Part shown: positions 12,390 through 25,787 of the stretch, one piece after another | Layout of the letters: each line of letters starts with the position of its first letter | Position numbering within the stretch: the first letter of the stretch is position 1 | Source of the DNA: Phascolomyces articulosus | Taxonomy: Eukaryota; Mucoromycota; Mucoromycetes; Mucorales; Lichtheimiaceae | DNA: 64,000 bases | Direction: 5' to 3' | Assembly (NCBI GenBank): GCA_025677815.1 | Contig: JAIXMP010000024.1 | Span: 186,001 to 250,000 of the forward strand | Notes under the pieces: generated by a model | Databases searched by the model: none | Told to the model about the DNA's origin: nothing | The model's input: only the letters and a program-made list of their open reading frames with translations | Program-made: the position numbers and the translations under genes

Positions 12390-13894
12390 GGTGAAAAAGG
12401 ATGGAGAGGGGTATATAATACACAATAAAACAGGACTTTTTTTAAGGTGGTTGTTGTAAGTCTACAGACGTCAATGAGATAAAGAGAGAGAAAGAAGAAG
12501 AGGTTTAAGCCTTTAAAGAGATAGGCGACAAGGGCATAAAAAAAATATAAAAATATGTTTCAAAGGAGCGAAGGATTGAATAATAGATAGATAGAAATTT
12601 AAAGAAAGGAGAGTGGCTATATAAGCCTTTGATAATTGTTTATATTTTTTTAATGATTATTTTGTTACTTTGAGAGAGTGTGTGTGAAAAAAGAAGAAGA
12701 AAAAGAAAAAAGAAGTGTAAAATGAGAGAAATAATAAAAGGTTTTTTTTTTGGTATTGGCTTTTTGATTACCTTTTGTTTGCATGTTCCACGAGTTTTTT
12801 TTTAGGATTTGCGGAGCCCATCTTTTTTGTACTTACATCGTCTGTGCAAAGAGGAGCAAAAAGATTGAAAATCCTCTTCAATCCAATAAATAGACAATAA
12901 GAAAAACCGGTTTTCATGTCCCTTTTGACAAATAATGATGATACTTGTATAATGATGATGATGATGAATGCTAGCATAAATCACGATAATTTATCATCAT
13001 TATTATTCAACCCTGGGATCTTAAAACCGATCTATCTATATTTATTACGTTTATAGACCTTTTAGTCTCTCCTCATACCTTTTATTGTTATTTAATTATA
13101 ATAATAGAATATATATCGTCATGATGATAAAAGGAGAACATATATATATATATATATATAATCTAACAACAATAGAATCCTCAAATGTTACAAACAATGG
13201 TCCATTTATTAGCACTAACTAAACAAATAAACAAAAATAAATGGGTCTATAAATCAAAAGAATTGTATATTTTATACACAAAAACAGCAATTAATTTGTT
13301 ATAGTAAATTGATTATACAAGATAGAATTCCATGTTACACGAAATCTCATCCATTTTGTAACTACTACTACTTATTCTTCCTGCTTCTTTCTTCTTAATA
13401 CACAATGTTAATGATATATTCTATAAAAGTAAGCCTGTTTCTACTTTTAGAAATATATATTTAATAAATTAATATTTGAACCGGGAATTCATTGCGATGA
13501 CACAAACACACTCTCTAACAACATCGCTCTCTCTACCGTTTTTTAATTTTTTTTTTTTTTGCTTATCAAGAGTAAAAATGTTAAGATGAAGATCGACACT
13601 GCATGATAATAATTATCTCCATTGATATAGATACTTTTTGTATGGTGTACGTATATAAAAATATATTATTATAATTATAGGGAAAAAAAGGAGAGGCGTG
13701 GAATTGGGAGGGTAGAAGATGATCACTGAAATTTCTTGTAAATTATTATGTAAATGTGATTGATGTAATATATGAGAAAATGGATAGTGTAAGTAGGTTA
13801 CTGCGTATTGTAAAATAATAGAATAATAATAATAATAATAAAGAAGTTTTTTAATAATACATGTGAATAATAATAGGTATATGATAGATATTTA
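12390..13894. other. Intergenic region
   Basis: About 1.5 kb between two minus-strand genes. Contains (TA)n at about 13140-13160, a poly-T run near 13548-13560 and GATGAT/ATAATA triplet runs. Open frames at 12768-12984 are short and domain-free. No gene is supported. Confidence 0.6.
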
Positions 13895-15470
13895 TTACCA
13901 GCCTCGAAAGGTTTCCAACCAAGAATGTATTACCGAAGTGGAATGGGTACTAGTAGTAGTTGTGGTGGTTGTACAAGTCGCAGTTGCTCGACTTGTAGCA
14001 ACATGAGCCGGGAGTCGACGTTGTTGTTTTTGTAACAAGGTAACAGGGGGTGATACATTTTGACGTCGTTCCCAATCCACACAGAATTGTAAACTTTCTG
14101 ATAAATCATCCATCACAGGAGGATGATGAATGCGACCTGCGCGATTCATATAGATAGGTGTTGTATTAGATTTTCTATTAATAGTAGTTGTGTATTGTTG
14201 TTGATAAGGGGATGGTTTTGTCATAGTAGTAGTAGAGGCTGTGGATTGCATACGTTGATGATGATGACGATGCGAAAAAGGTTTATGAGTAGTAGTGCGT
14301 TGTTGTAATTTATTATTAGAATGTTCAGGGTCTTGTTGTTCTTGATGTTTTTTAAATAAGATGGATAAAAGTGATTGCTTCGGAAGATCGTCATTCTTTT
14401 TCGGCATCTGTTTCCGAAACTCCCCATTGGTGTGACGATGATAATGTTGATCATGATTAGAATGTGTAGGCATCAGATGAACATGACGATAATTATTATT
14501 GACTTGCTCCATACTACTTTCACCATCCATAGCATCATCATCTGCAAATACAGTATCATCATCTTGAGCTGACCATTCACTAAATGTATCGTCGTTGTCA
14601 TTATCATTATCTTCTTCATCACCATTGTCGTCGCATAAATCGACGTTATTTTTATCGTCGTCATTGTTATTATTACTATGTGCGACTACTTGTTCAGTAT
14701 CTCTTTCCATTAAATAATGAGTGCTCTTATGTAGTGAGGTTGGAGATGAGTCATGTGATGTTGCAGAGATTTGGTTTTCTTCTCCCTGACGACACACAAG
14801 ATGAGCTGCATCATTTTTTAAGATACTCATAGTATCGGTATTATCTGACAACCGAGCAGTTTCCGCTGTAGTCGGCTTCGTTACCGACAAGCACGATACT
14901 TGCTCTACGTAAGCTTTTCTCGCTTCTTCCACTGGATGATCGGATCCTAGAGATGAAACTATGCGTTTAAATGATGAAACCGACAATCGTTTAATGGACC
15001 GACCACAACCGCTCACGGCCGAATCTTTCATGGAAGATCCAACAGATGTTGAGGGTTGATAATAATAATCATCTATTTCATCATCACTGTCGTCGTTATT
15101 ACTGTCATGAGATTGTTGTTGTTGATCATCAAGATACATTGTTGGAATGGGTGTACGCAATACGTGTTCATAAATACCGTCAGTATGATTATGATTATCA
15201 TCTTTCAAACGATGGACCATCATGGATTCACGGAACCATAATCTCCAACTAAGATTTTCTAAACGATGACCATGTTCAAGATTATCTTTACATTTGGAAA
15301 ACACTACTATTATGTTAGTTTCAACTGTTTTCTAATGATATCCAAAATAATAATAATTATTACATACCACTCCACATGGAAGAAATGTTATCAGTAGAAA
15401 TATCGTTCAATTTACAAATGTTTGGAATAGCAAGAGATAATACAGGAAGATCAAGTGATTGTTGAACCAT
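13895..15470 (-). CDS. DUF1752 (GATA-N / AreA GATA-like) domain protein
   Basis: Two exons, 15470-15368 and 15303-13895, joining in phase (MWS-V-FSK) to give about 503 residues. Residues 32-58 read MWSVFSKCKDNL, EHGHRLENLSWRLW, FRES, which is the signature of Pfam DUF1752 (PF08550). That domain is named for its presence in AreA-type nitrogen regulators and occurs in many fungal proteins without a GATA finger. No GATA zinc finger is visible here. The rest is low-complexity: an Asp-rich stretch (DDDDTFSEWSAQDDDTVFADD, given in part), Gln/His/Thr runs, and short conserved-looking islands near the C-terminus (DDLSESLQFCVDWERR; VIHSWLETFRGW at the very end). Likely a nuclear or cytosolic regulatory protein of unknown specific role. 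Strong Asn/Asp/His content makes the antisense frames open, so those were ignored. Confidence 0.8.
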
Positions 15471-17929
15471 AGGTTTACTTTATAGAAACGATAATGTTTA
15501 ATGAAAGACCTTAAATGAAAATGATGAAAAGAGAAAAAAAAAGAATGAAAGAGGAGAGAGTAAAAGAGAAAAATGATAAAACAGAAAGGAAAGGGAGAGA
15601 AAGAGAGAAAGGAAAGAAGGAGAAGTTAAAGTAGTTGTTGCTGTTGAGTGTGAAGTGATTGCGAATAAGTAGGAACGCAAATAAATATGCAAATCGTGTC
15701 GGAGAACTTACTCTCATCAGTTGTTGTTGGGGGAGTAGAGGAGAGAATCATCATACTAAAGGAGGCTCCCATTCAAAAGAAAAAAAAGGGGGTTATAGGA
15801 TGATGATGAAAAAAAAAGTGACCTGAACCTGATCTTCATGCTATTTTCATTGTATATTATGTTGGCCTATCTATTTCTCTTTATTATTATAATAATAATA
15901 ATTAGTTTACTTTTTATAACAATAGGATGGTCCTCTTTCTTTCTTTCATAGACTATTTGTTTGTTATATATTAATATTCTTCATCATAATGAAATTTAAA
16001 AGATGATCCATTACAATGAATGACCTTTTTTTTATAGTCTTGTAATCTTTGATGCAGATCGTCCATATTGTTTTTACGCCAAATAAACACAATGTTGTTG
16101 TTTTTTTTATAGATGATGCAAAAATAACATATATAAGTTAGAAGTTTCTTTGAATATTTCATATGATTCATTATTGGTTTAATTCATTTAAAGTTCCAAA
16201 AGTGGCAATTCCTTTCAAGATTATTGAAATAGAAACATCCTATCCTGCTCTTCTCTAATCGACGTTTTGTTTTTTTTTTTCTCCTTGTTCTTCTTCCCAA
16301 TCCTTTGGGTGGAAAATGATCACACGGAATGAATCAATCATCACTATAATCATCAAGAATTTATCTATTGGGTATTTCTTTTTTTCTTAAAAAAAACTTT
16401 ATATATTATTTTAATATAGTATAGATTAAATAAGAAAAAAGAGTAGTACCTTTTTCTACTATATATTATGAACCCATTCTATCCTATTAATGCATTTGAA
16501 TCAATCAATTCAATTATTATCCTTCATAAAAATGGAAGATACAATATTAATATCTAAAGAAGAAGAAAATAACGTATGACTTTTTATTATTATTAGATCA
16601 TGGTAGTCATTTCCAAAATGATGAATATAGTACTGATCTTTTTTTATATACTGTTACGTATCGTTTTCATTGTCATATTTTTTTCAATTAAAGCGTGTAT
16701 TCAATCATCATGCAATGCTGCTGTTGTTGTCGTTGTTATCAACGCAGGTGTCTTTTTATTATAATAATAATAATAACAATTATTCCCCCTTCTCCTTTTT
16801 TTTATACAGTATGAATACCATCATCATTATCTACAATATTGTTACTGTTATCATCGATCAACAACACATCATTGATTATAATAATTATTAATATTAATAT
16901 ATTATCAAAAAAGAGTGAAAAAAATTTCTCATTAAATTCTACATTATTATCATTATTATGCATAATAATAATATATAAAAACTTTATTAAATTCTGCATT
17001 ATGTTCATTTTATAAATAGAGAGAGAGAGAGAGAAATCATGTAGAATGATCCTATAGGATTTGATATATGATGAGACTCCACGTTCATCGAAATGTATGA
17101 GTAAGTGTATAGAGAATTAATCACCTTATGATGCCGCTCTTGTGGAAATTTCTTCTTTAATTCTCGTCATCATTCAACATGTTGCTTCTTCTATATATAA
17201 AGAGCCCTTACATTCCATAATATACATGATACAGAATATATGTAAACCAACGTCTACTAAGATGGATACTATCAATATACTGTTTTATTAGATATATACA
17301 AAAAAAATTGTATATAGATCTTAAAACCGTTATGATAAAAGAATCAAGTCATACTTATCATCCATGGATGGATAGATAGATCTATTAATATATGATAAAT
17401 AACAATCATGTACGACATTCCTACATGATGGGGCCAAAGAAAGAAAGGGGCAGGAGTTAATAAAGTAAAGAAAAAAGCAGGAGTGTAAGAAAAAAAAGTA
17501 GGATTCACCACATATAAAATAAGATGGTAAGATTCCAGCATAACGGTACATAAACATGATGACTACAACAGTGTTCGATAAATTATTTACTATTATTGTT
17601 CAAAAATGGATTCTATTTTTTATTACTATATTTGTTCTATATATCAACACAAAAATCATATGCAATTTCTTTTTTTATAGAGAATAAAACCGGATTTTTT
17701 ATATACTCCTAAACGTCAATCACATTTTCATCAAAATGCAAGATCTTTTTGGTAATCAAAAAATAAAAAAGAAAAGCAAAACAACGTTAGGTAAAACAGG
17801 TCTAATCGAATATATATTTTCAAAAATCCATGCGTCTAGACCAATACAACAACAACAACGAGCAGACACATCAATCTTGCATTCCTCTTGATCATCATTA
17901 TTTTAGATTTATTTGTTGGGGTCATGAGA

Positions 17930-17993
<64 letters not shown>

Positions 17994-18952
17994 CTAGCTA
18001 TGCATTCTTATTACTAAATAATGATTGAGAGTCTTGGCTTTTTGTTGTTATATATATATTCATTTTAATGATGAAAAAAGAGGAACATCGACTTTACATG
18101 TGATCTAAAATAAGAAAATGAGAATTTATTCGTTCTTCTTCTCCTAAACGTTTCAACAACAACAATAATTATAGGTTTGAATTGCCACCACAATACTTTA
18201 ATAACCATTCATGATTGGTATAGGTCATGTGTATAATCCAAGGAAGATAATGCATTGATTATTATTATTATTGTCCCTGTTTATAAAAAAAAAATTGAAC
18301 CCCTTGGATCTAAGGAGTCTTATTTTCTTTATTTTGCAATGAACTGAGCATATGGCATATTTGTATATGTACCATTCACTTTTTTAGTGTAATTCCATTT
18401 ACCAATAATAGATGACCATAGAAAAATCATCTCAGCAGCATAATATATATCTATTATTTACTAGACCTTAAAATACTATCAAATATAAATATATATTCTT
18501 TTTTCTCACACAATTATCATTGTTGCTCTAGGTACTACTCTGTAATTATTATATTTTACTAAATGATGGTTGAATAACATTCAATAATAACTATACGTAC
18601 CGACATTTCTATTTATATATTTTGATTTTCATAGAATCTTCCTCATTCTATTATCTATTTCTACCACCGAAGGATCTTTGCTATGGGCGTAGTTGTTATG
18701 ACAACAAAACTGCAATATATAAACTTATTAGCCATCCAATTTCATTATAAAAATCTAAACATGTTTTACTAGTTCATTCACGTACTAAACCTATATTATA
18801 GTATACCATCAAGACAGAGAAAGAGAGAGTAAGAAATTGAATGGAATGATGACGACACCATCTTAAACCCTTTCCCGCAGCAACAGATTGAGTAACTTGA
18901 TTTTTCGGCACTAAAAAAAAAGAGAGTACGCTTTCTCAAACAGACTATACTT

Positions 18953-18984
<32 letters not shown>

Positions 18985-19029
18985 TTCTCCTCTCCCCCCT
19001 TATTTTATTATCACCAGTCTATATATATT
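15471..19029. other. Divergent intergenic region with long CT microsatellite
   Basis: 3.6 kb between the DUF1752 gene (minus) and the ankyrin gene (plus), so it holds both promoters. It includes a GA-rich tract just upstream of the DUF1752 start (15520-15620), ATA/TTA triplet runs, the CT repeat at 17935-17991 and a second CT-rich tract at about 18955-18985 just before the ankyrin start. Short frames here lack domains. Confidence 0.6.
17935..17991. repeat. (TC)n microsatellite, about 28 units
   Basis: An uninterrupted TC dinucleotide run of roughly 57 nt, the longest perfect dinucleotide array in the window. It ends at TTGCTAGCTA. It lies about 1 kb upstream of the ankyrin gene start. Confidence 0.95.
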
Positions 19030-20510
19030 ATGCAGAATCGTATTACGAAATCATGTCAAACTCGACGTAATCGTCGTGCCGATCGATTACGTGAATTATT
19101 TCAATTGACACCTGGTGATTCTGTATTATTAGATGCTTGTAAACGAAAAAAAGCCAAAGATGGTTTGTTTTCTCCTTCCCTTTTTTTCAATTAAAAAAAA
19201 GAAAAAAGAAAACATGAAACAATGCAAATAATTAAATAACTTCCGGGGGTTACTGTTTCAATTGGGTCGATATTGGGGTATTCCATTATATAGTGGAAAC
19301 ATTATTATCAGCATTTCCTTGTATTGATCCAGATACTGTACGCGATAATCACTTACGAACACCATTACATATTGCATGTGGAAGACGAGATGATTTACAA
19401 CAAGCAACGTCTATAGCTCGAGTTCTTATTCGAGCTGGATCCGATGTGAATAATGGTGTAGGCGATGTAGATGGATTACAACCAATGCATATGGGTAAAT
19501 AAGGATGGAAGATTTATCATGTGGAAAATAATAATAATTTACATGGACTTGTTGGAAAAAATAAGCTTTTATGAGAAGGGATATTTTGTCCATAAGGAAC
19601 TAACCTTTTTTTTTAAAAAAAAAATAGCTGTTCTTGCTGGGAATATTCAATGTGTATTAATGCTTTTAGAAGAAGGCAAGTTTCTAATTTTCCCTTGATT
19701 GTTTCAATGGGAATGGGATTTAATATATCTATATTTTATTTTTTATCGTTTTGACGTACATATGCCTTGACCATTTTAGGGTTATATTTTCTTTTTTTTT
19801 CTCTTTCTTTCTTTTATTCTTACAGGTGCCAGTGTACCAGCCTCTGATCCTTTTCGATTGACACCATTATTATTAGCCAAATTAAAAATGGATAATCTTC
19901 GACAAACTCGATTAGCGCTTTATCAAAAAGACACTAATGACGATGAGGATGAAGATCAAGAAATGATGATGACACATTCAAAAAGAATAAAGGAGAACAC
20001 GATGAACAGTAATGCGCAGCAAGAATATCAAGATTTACAATCGGTAATTATTATTGCTTTCATCCCAAAGTTGCCTTTCTGTCGGATTTTTTTTTTTTTT
20101 TGCATAACTAGAGAAAGAACTGAATGCTTTTTTCTCCGCCCTCTCTTTTCTACATTTTCCGCTTGATAACGTTTACGGCATGAATTCCCACATTTTTGTA
20201 GATCACCAAAGTTTTAGTGACACATTTAGCAAATAAGCATATCACAACGTATGGATTACCTTCTCAAGACCCTCATCCTTATTATCATGGATTATCTGAT
20301 ACATTATTTTCAAAAGAAAATAATAAGGATGCTTCTTCTTCCTCATCATCTGAACAACAATTAAATCAAGCCATTGTGAATATTACGGATCAATTATCTG
20401 GTATTTGTGTACAAGATAATCGAGAAAATGATCCATTGCTTCAAGATGCTGTTAATGTCTTGATGGAAAAAGTACGTAATCTTGGATTAGAAGAAACGGC
20501 TGTAAAATAG
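19030..20510 (+). CDS. Ankyrin-repeat protein (ANKRD54-like), five exons including a GC-AG intron
   Basis: Model: 19030-19162, 19294-19494, 19628-19675, 19826-20043 and 20202-20510, giving 302 residues; all phases agree. The Arg-rich N-terminus (TRRNRRADRLRELFQL) leads into ankyrin repeats: TPLHIACGRRDDLQQATSIA, VLIRAGSDVNN, DGLQPMHMAVLAGNIQCVL, LLEEGASVPASD, and FRLTPLLLAKLKMDNL. That last repeat, followed by an acidic linker and a helical C-terminus (LQDAVNVLMEKVRNLGLEE), resembles the layout of animal ANKRD54, so the resemblance is noted as inference. Intron 3 begins AG|GCAAGT and only this GC donor keeps GASVPASD in frame. A pyrimidine-rich tract precedes the start codon, as in other genes here. 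Probable protein-protein adaptor. Confidence 0.85.
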
Positions 20511-21750
20511 ATGACATATATTTTTACTCCTCTTCCCATCCTCCCTCCGCTATCTTTTCCTCTATGATTCAGTTTCCTACCTACCTATATATACTATACA
20601 TTTTTATCTACATCCTTTTCTTCTACTTTATATATATTATCAGATGCTTTTTTTCAGTTTGTTTTTTTTTTCTGCAACTCCAAAAAAAAAGAATAATGAC
20701 TTGAATATATAATTGATATATATGTTTTGTCCTTATTGTTGATGAATTTTCTTTATTATATATATAACCATAAAACCTTTGTAATATAGTCACTTTTTAT
20801 TAGGATGACATCCATCAATTTGCAAATAAAAATAATTATCACTTTATATATAACAAAGAGTCAATTCCATATTAGTAACAAATGGCTGAGGATTTATTAT
20901 TAGTCACTCATACAACGTTCGCATGCATTTCTCATAATTGGTAAAATTATAATTAATGTGGGAAGTTAATTATTTAACCGTCTCTACAAGTTTTCCAGTA
21001 GTAATATAATCGGTGTTTTCTTTTCTACATGTATTATTATTATTATCATTATTATTAGTTAAATAATAGATATGGAGGACTAACTTATTGAAAAAAAATA
21101 CCCTGTTATTCAGTTATAAAGGATTACAATGAAAAATGAAGAAATATTTTAATTGACAACATATAATAAACAACTAATACAAGAGGTAGGCTCTTGTAAA
21201 GTATGACAAGAAAGGTCATGACATGTTAACAATAATAATGTCGGTGTAACATGTTTAATTTATATATGCTATTTCTATCTTCTCAGAATTATTAAGTACT
21301 AAAACCAAGAAGGATATATTTCTTTCTATTCAAAAAGAAGATAAGATTATATAATAGAAATAATAATGAAAATAGTTTAAATACTATTAGTTACTAAGGC
21401 AAATGTTTTTATTCTATCGTAGTTGGAGATGAATGTGGAGTAAGCAGTAATCAGACATTTTCTCACTGTATAATTTAAGAATAGCAGACTTCTGACAAGT
21501 TCGGAATTACCTTAAATAATAAAATAAACAGTGAAGCATCTTTTATTTATATGGTAGAAGAAGAAACCCATTCTACACCCACACACACACTCCTTAAAAT
21601 TATAGCCTGTTTTATTACTTGAAGGAAAGAAGACAGAAGGGACCGGTTTCTTTTTTTTTTTTTATTTCCTTCTTTTCTTCCATTACTTTTACTACTTTTA
21701 TATAAATATTTTCCCCATTCTTTTTCTTTTCCTCATAATTAATTGACATT
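20511..21750. other. Intergenic region
   Basis: 1.2 kb holding the 3' end of the ankyrin gene and the promoter of the next plus-strand gene. Poly-T runs and an AC microsatellite-like stretch near 21577-21590 are present. No gene seen. Confidence 0.65.
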
Positions 21751-22576
21751 ATGCCAAGTAAAAATTCTAATAATCAACGTACTGGGAAAGCTAAAACCAT
21801 TACCAAGAAACCAAAAAAGAATAATCAACAACAAAATAATAATAATAGTAGTAACGAGTTTTATTCAGGTATAAAATAATATTCTTTACTTTTTTTTTTT
21901 TTGCGCGATCGTGTTTGAGAAGAAACCATGAACTACCCCTATTGACTGACCTATACACGCGGAATAATAATAAGTGCATGATGTTTCGTATCTCCCAATA
22001 TATATATATTTACTGACTTGGATTTTTTTTATAACATGTATATTAAAACGTGGATGACATTGAACAATAATGTGTGTAAATTGATATCCATTCCATTTTT
22101 TTTATATGGTAACGATATATCACTTTAGCCGTATTAAAATCACCAAATGTATCATCGAAACAAAAATCATCCAAAACAGAAACATCATCATTATCATCAT
22201 CAGAAGAAACACTTCATAATATACCCTATGCATCTGTGCAAAGCACATCACCATTTCCTGCAGGGGATGGCTATCAAAGAAAAAAATCCAAGGTAAGTAA
22301 AGCAATATAACTTGTGAATGACCCGTTTTGAATTCAATTGCATACCTTCTTTTTTTTTATAACCTAACGAATCATGATTATATATACAAATAATAGGGCC
22401 TTTTGGTAAGTAGCAATATATTAGGATTTTCTCCTAGAGTCGTTAGGAAAAAAGAGAATGAACCAAGGAGTTTGTGGAGTGATATGGGTCTAGAAACTAT
22501 TTTACTAACGCTACAACAAACACATAACATCCAATTCTCTCTTTCTGTAAATGATAGCGAACCATCACTACCATGA
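21751..22576 (+). CDS. Lys/Ser-rich protein ending in an ATGA overlap with the next frame
   Basis: Three exons, 21751-21868, 22129-22292 and 22397-22576, in phase, giving 153 residues. The N-terminus is basic and Asn/Gln-rich (PSKNSNNQRTGKAKTI), then Ser-rich, then an ordered segment: GFSPRVVRKKENEPRSLWSD followed by MGLETILLTLQQTHNIQFSL and ending DSEPSLP. The TGA stop overlaps the ATG of the following membrane-anchored frame (ATGA at 22573-22576). The ordered C-terminal segment running directly into a hydrophobic anchor suggests the two frames could together be one protein interrupted by a one-base difference. Alternatively this is a separate small protein or a dicistronic transcript. Family not recognised. 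Confidence 0.55.
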
Positions 22577-23427
22577 TCAACCGAGTATTGACTGTATTTG
22601 TCTTGATTATTGCCACCTATTATGTATTACGAGGATGTGATGCGACGAAAACAGAAAATGGAGAATGTACAGCAATTATGGACCCTATCAAACAAGATAT
22701 TGGCTACCTATTAGAACACGATATGTACAAATCGCACGTAGAGCCTTACACAAATACAATGCGTGCATGGTATGATCACTGGCAAACATCGGAACAAGGA
22801 CAAAAATTACAAACCATTGCCTTGGATCGGGTGACTGCCGCTTTGGATCGGGCCAAAATATTGAATTCAAATACATTGGAACTCGTTAAAATTATCGTAG
22901 GTCAATTGGATTATTACCTCAATCAATTACCCAAAAAGAAGAAAGAACAGAGTCCCACCACCTCCAACGAACATGTCTATGACGAAGCCGATTATTATTA
23001 TTCGGCTACCATGACACCTTATGAAACTCAATTACCTCATAAAGAAATTCAAGGTATCTTGGCCACTGCCACCAAAGCACGAACACAATTGGATGGTCAT
23101 TTACGATATATTCAAGGACAATTATCAAAACGTCTTGGCAAAAGAAAACATCGTGAATCGATTCGTACCGTTGCTGAAGAAATTAAAAGTGATATGGAAC
23201 ATTTACGAAAAAATGCAGAAAATCAAGTGATGCAACGTGTGAAAGAAGCACGAAAGACAGTGGACGATGAAACTGAATTGACAGCAATTCGTCAAGCGGA
23301 ACGCACCGCCTTTGTTGAAGTGCATAAATCGGATCTTTTAATGGATGAAATTAGGTTGGAAATTGATCAACATGTGGAAATTATCATGATGAAAAAATGG
23401 TCTACACGTCAAGCCAACAAGCGATAA
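22573..23427 (+). CDS. Membrane-anchored, coiled-coil protein, unknown function
   Basis: Single open frame of 284 residues from the ATG at 22573. Residues 4-20 (RVLTVFVLIIATYYVLR) form a signal peptide or signal-anchor. The remainder is hydrophilic and strongly helical: GYLLEHDMYKSHVEPYTNTM early on, then Lys/Glu-rich heptad-like stretches (ESIRTVAEEIKSDMEHLRKN and onwards). No catalytic motif is seen. In-frame stops lie immediately upstream (TAG at 22555), so the frame cannot extend on its own; its first codon overlaps the stop of the preceding frame. Either it is translated from its own transcript or by reinitiation, or it is the second half of a protein whose frame is broken at the overlap. 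The helical body behind an N-terminal membrane anchor suggests a membrane tether, which is inference. Confidence 0.65.
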   Translation: MINRVLTVFVLIIATYYVLRGCDATKTENGECTAIMDPIKQDIGYLLEHDMYKSHVEPYTNTMRAWYDHWQTSEQGQKLQTIALDRVTAALDRAKILNSNTLELVKIIVGQLDYYLNQLPKKKKEQSPTTSNEHVYDEADYYYSATMTPYETQLPHKEIQGILATATKARTQLDGHLRYIQGQLSKRLGKRKHRESIRTVAEEIKSDMEHLRKNAENQVMQRVKEARKTVDDETELTAIRQAERTAFVEVHKSDLLMDEIRLEIDQHVEIIMMKKWSTRQANKR

Positions 23428-23841
23428 ATTTTGTATCTTTATATATCTCTCTATCTCTACCCTATATACATATATATACACTTTCTATGCATCAAACCAT
23501 TTATATAACCTCATTTAAAATCTTTTGTGAAATATTATATATAAAAATACGTTATTAAAAAATAATAAAAAAGAGAAATCCCATAGGTTTTCAGTAATAT
23601 ATTGAACCCATCAACAACAATAATAATAAAAATAATAATAATAAACTAGTATAAAAAATATATAATAAATGATGATAAATAGTGTATTGTTTTGTTGTAG
23701 TAATGGTAGTTGTAGTAGTAGGAATAAGTAGATTAAAATAATTATTACGTGAGTGTAAAAAAAAAAGTATTAAGTATAATAGTAAGCGAGAGTAAAAAAA
23801 AAGAGAGAGAGAGATGCATGAGTTATACTGTAAATAAATGA
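23428..23841. other. Convergent 3' intergenic region
   Basis: Lies between two converging genes. A/T-rich with ATA and ATG/TAG triplet runs and AATAAA-like hexamers on both strands, consistent with two polyadenylation regions. No gene. Confidence 0.6.
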
Positions 23842-25719
23842 TTAAGAACATGTACAAGCAAATTTGCCCATGTAATAACAAAGGACCATGGCAAGAAATA
23901 CAACAGCAAGTTGTTGTCCATTAAACGTCAATTCATCGGATATAATAATGATATTGTTGTTCTATATACATATATGAAAAGAATTTCCTAATTAACATCC
24001 ATATACCTAATCCCTTTTTTTTTTTGCAAGACTTGTATATAAATAGTTTACCTGATGACTTTGAGGTACCAACATATATCCTTTGGGTACCTGAAGTGTA
24101 GTGGATCCAGTTGAATAATGTGAAAATTGTGTCGGGGACATTGGAACCTGTCCTTCAGGAGGCAATGTTTGAGCTATGGATTGGAGTGGGTGCAATGGAT
24201 GACTCAAAAGAGAATGGGATGGGGACGTTGGTGTCACGGGAGATGTGATGGGTGGTTCATTTGTTTGTTCCTTTATTGATTCAACGACCGGTGGTGCTGG
24301 AGGTTGTTCTGATGTAGATGAAGATTCAGTTGCGGCAGTCTGTGGCTGTGGCTGTGGCTTTGGTATTCCTTCTGATGAAGATGCCAGAGGTGGTGGCAAT
24401 AATGATACAGGTTGTGAGGCTGAATAAAGAAATAAAATAACAGATCAGCATCACTGGTATCATTCAAAAAAAAACATTTGTTATTTTTTTTTTCTTACTC
24501 TCTTGTTTTTGTATTTGAGTATTAATCTTTTCCACTTCTTTGGCTACAATTTTAACCGCTTTGACAGGTTTACTTGCACTAGCAGTCGTTGTAGTAATAG
24601 TTTTCACGCTTGTCTCATTTTCAATAGTAGCTTGTGTTCTTCGATGATCCGTAGTAATCAACACCACCACTTTTTTTCCCTCCATATCCGAACGCGTCGT
24701 ATAAATACGTACACTTTTATGGTCCGACGTCATTTCCACCCGGGTTCCTTCTGTGGGGGAGACTTTGACATCCAATTCCCCAGAATAAACCGATTTGTGT
24801 ACCCGAATGTCTGTACACCAACCACTGGCTGACTTGCGTTGACGATACGCATGCGATGGTTCATGTTTGGCAATATAGGTCACCTGATAGGTCCCTGTTT
24901 TGGTTTCAAAATCTTCTTCCACCACTTTACCCGCCACACGACGAATATAAGGAGGACAACCATATTTTGAAAGGTATTGTTGAACATTGGCCACTGAGGC
25001 CAACATTTCATCTTCCAAGACTTTGGCTGAATTCGGGGGAACGTGACATTTGTAATCCATGTTACACACCATGGTGACATTGACAGATTTTGTACGCCCA
25101 CGGTCATCCAAGTTTGGAGAAAATACCCATCCATACAAACCGGTATGACCTCGTATATGGCCATTGTGATGGGTGATCATTGGGTCTTGTACACTGATAC
25201 TGGCTGTATAAATCGTACCATTGCTGGAATTCGTTTCAATGCTGGTAATGGCGGAAATATCACAGTTCGTCACTGGAAACATGTTGCGTAAGGACCAATG
25301 GACCAGGTATTCTTTTTGACTGAATCGTTCAATGACGCGACCTTGTTCGAATCGTTCGTCCCCTAATTATTTATATCATTATTGAATATATCAAGTTAAA
25401 TGGGAGAGGAAGGGGAAACAGAATAATAATAATAATAATGATAATAATAATAAATAAACTTACATATTTTTCGAGCACCGTAACAATGGACTAATGAACA
25501 TAATTGTTCTGCTGTCCATCCTCCTTCAATAAGACCATCTCCACGAAGATAAGGGGTGGAACTACTGGGTCTTGGTTTTATATATAATTGAACACCTTCA
25601 TTTTCTCCTCTACTTTTCCAACCTTCTAATGAAGTAGAAAGTTGTTTTAATAGTTCTAAACTTTCTGTTTTTTTGATAGGATGACGATGCGATGGGTATA
25701 AATGACGTTTTTGTTGTTT

Positions 25720-25787
<68 letters not shown>

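Noticed and set aside
14584..15252. Plus-strand frames inside the DUF1752 gene
   Set aside because: Shadow of the Asp/His-rich coding strand (Tyr/His strings).
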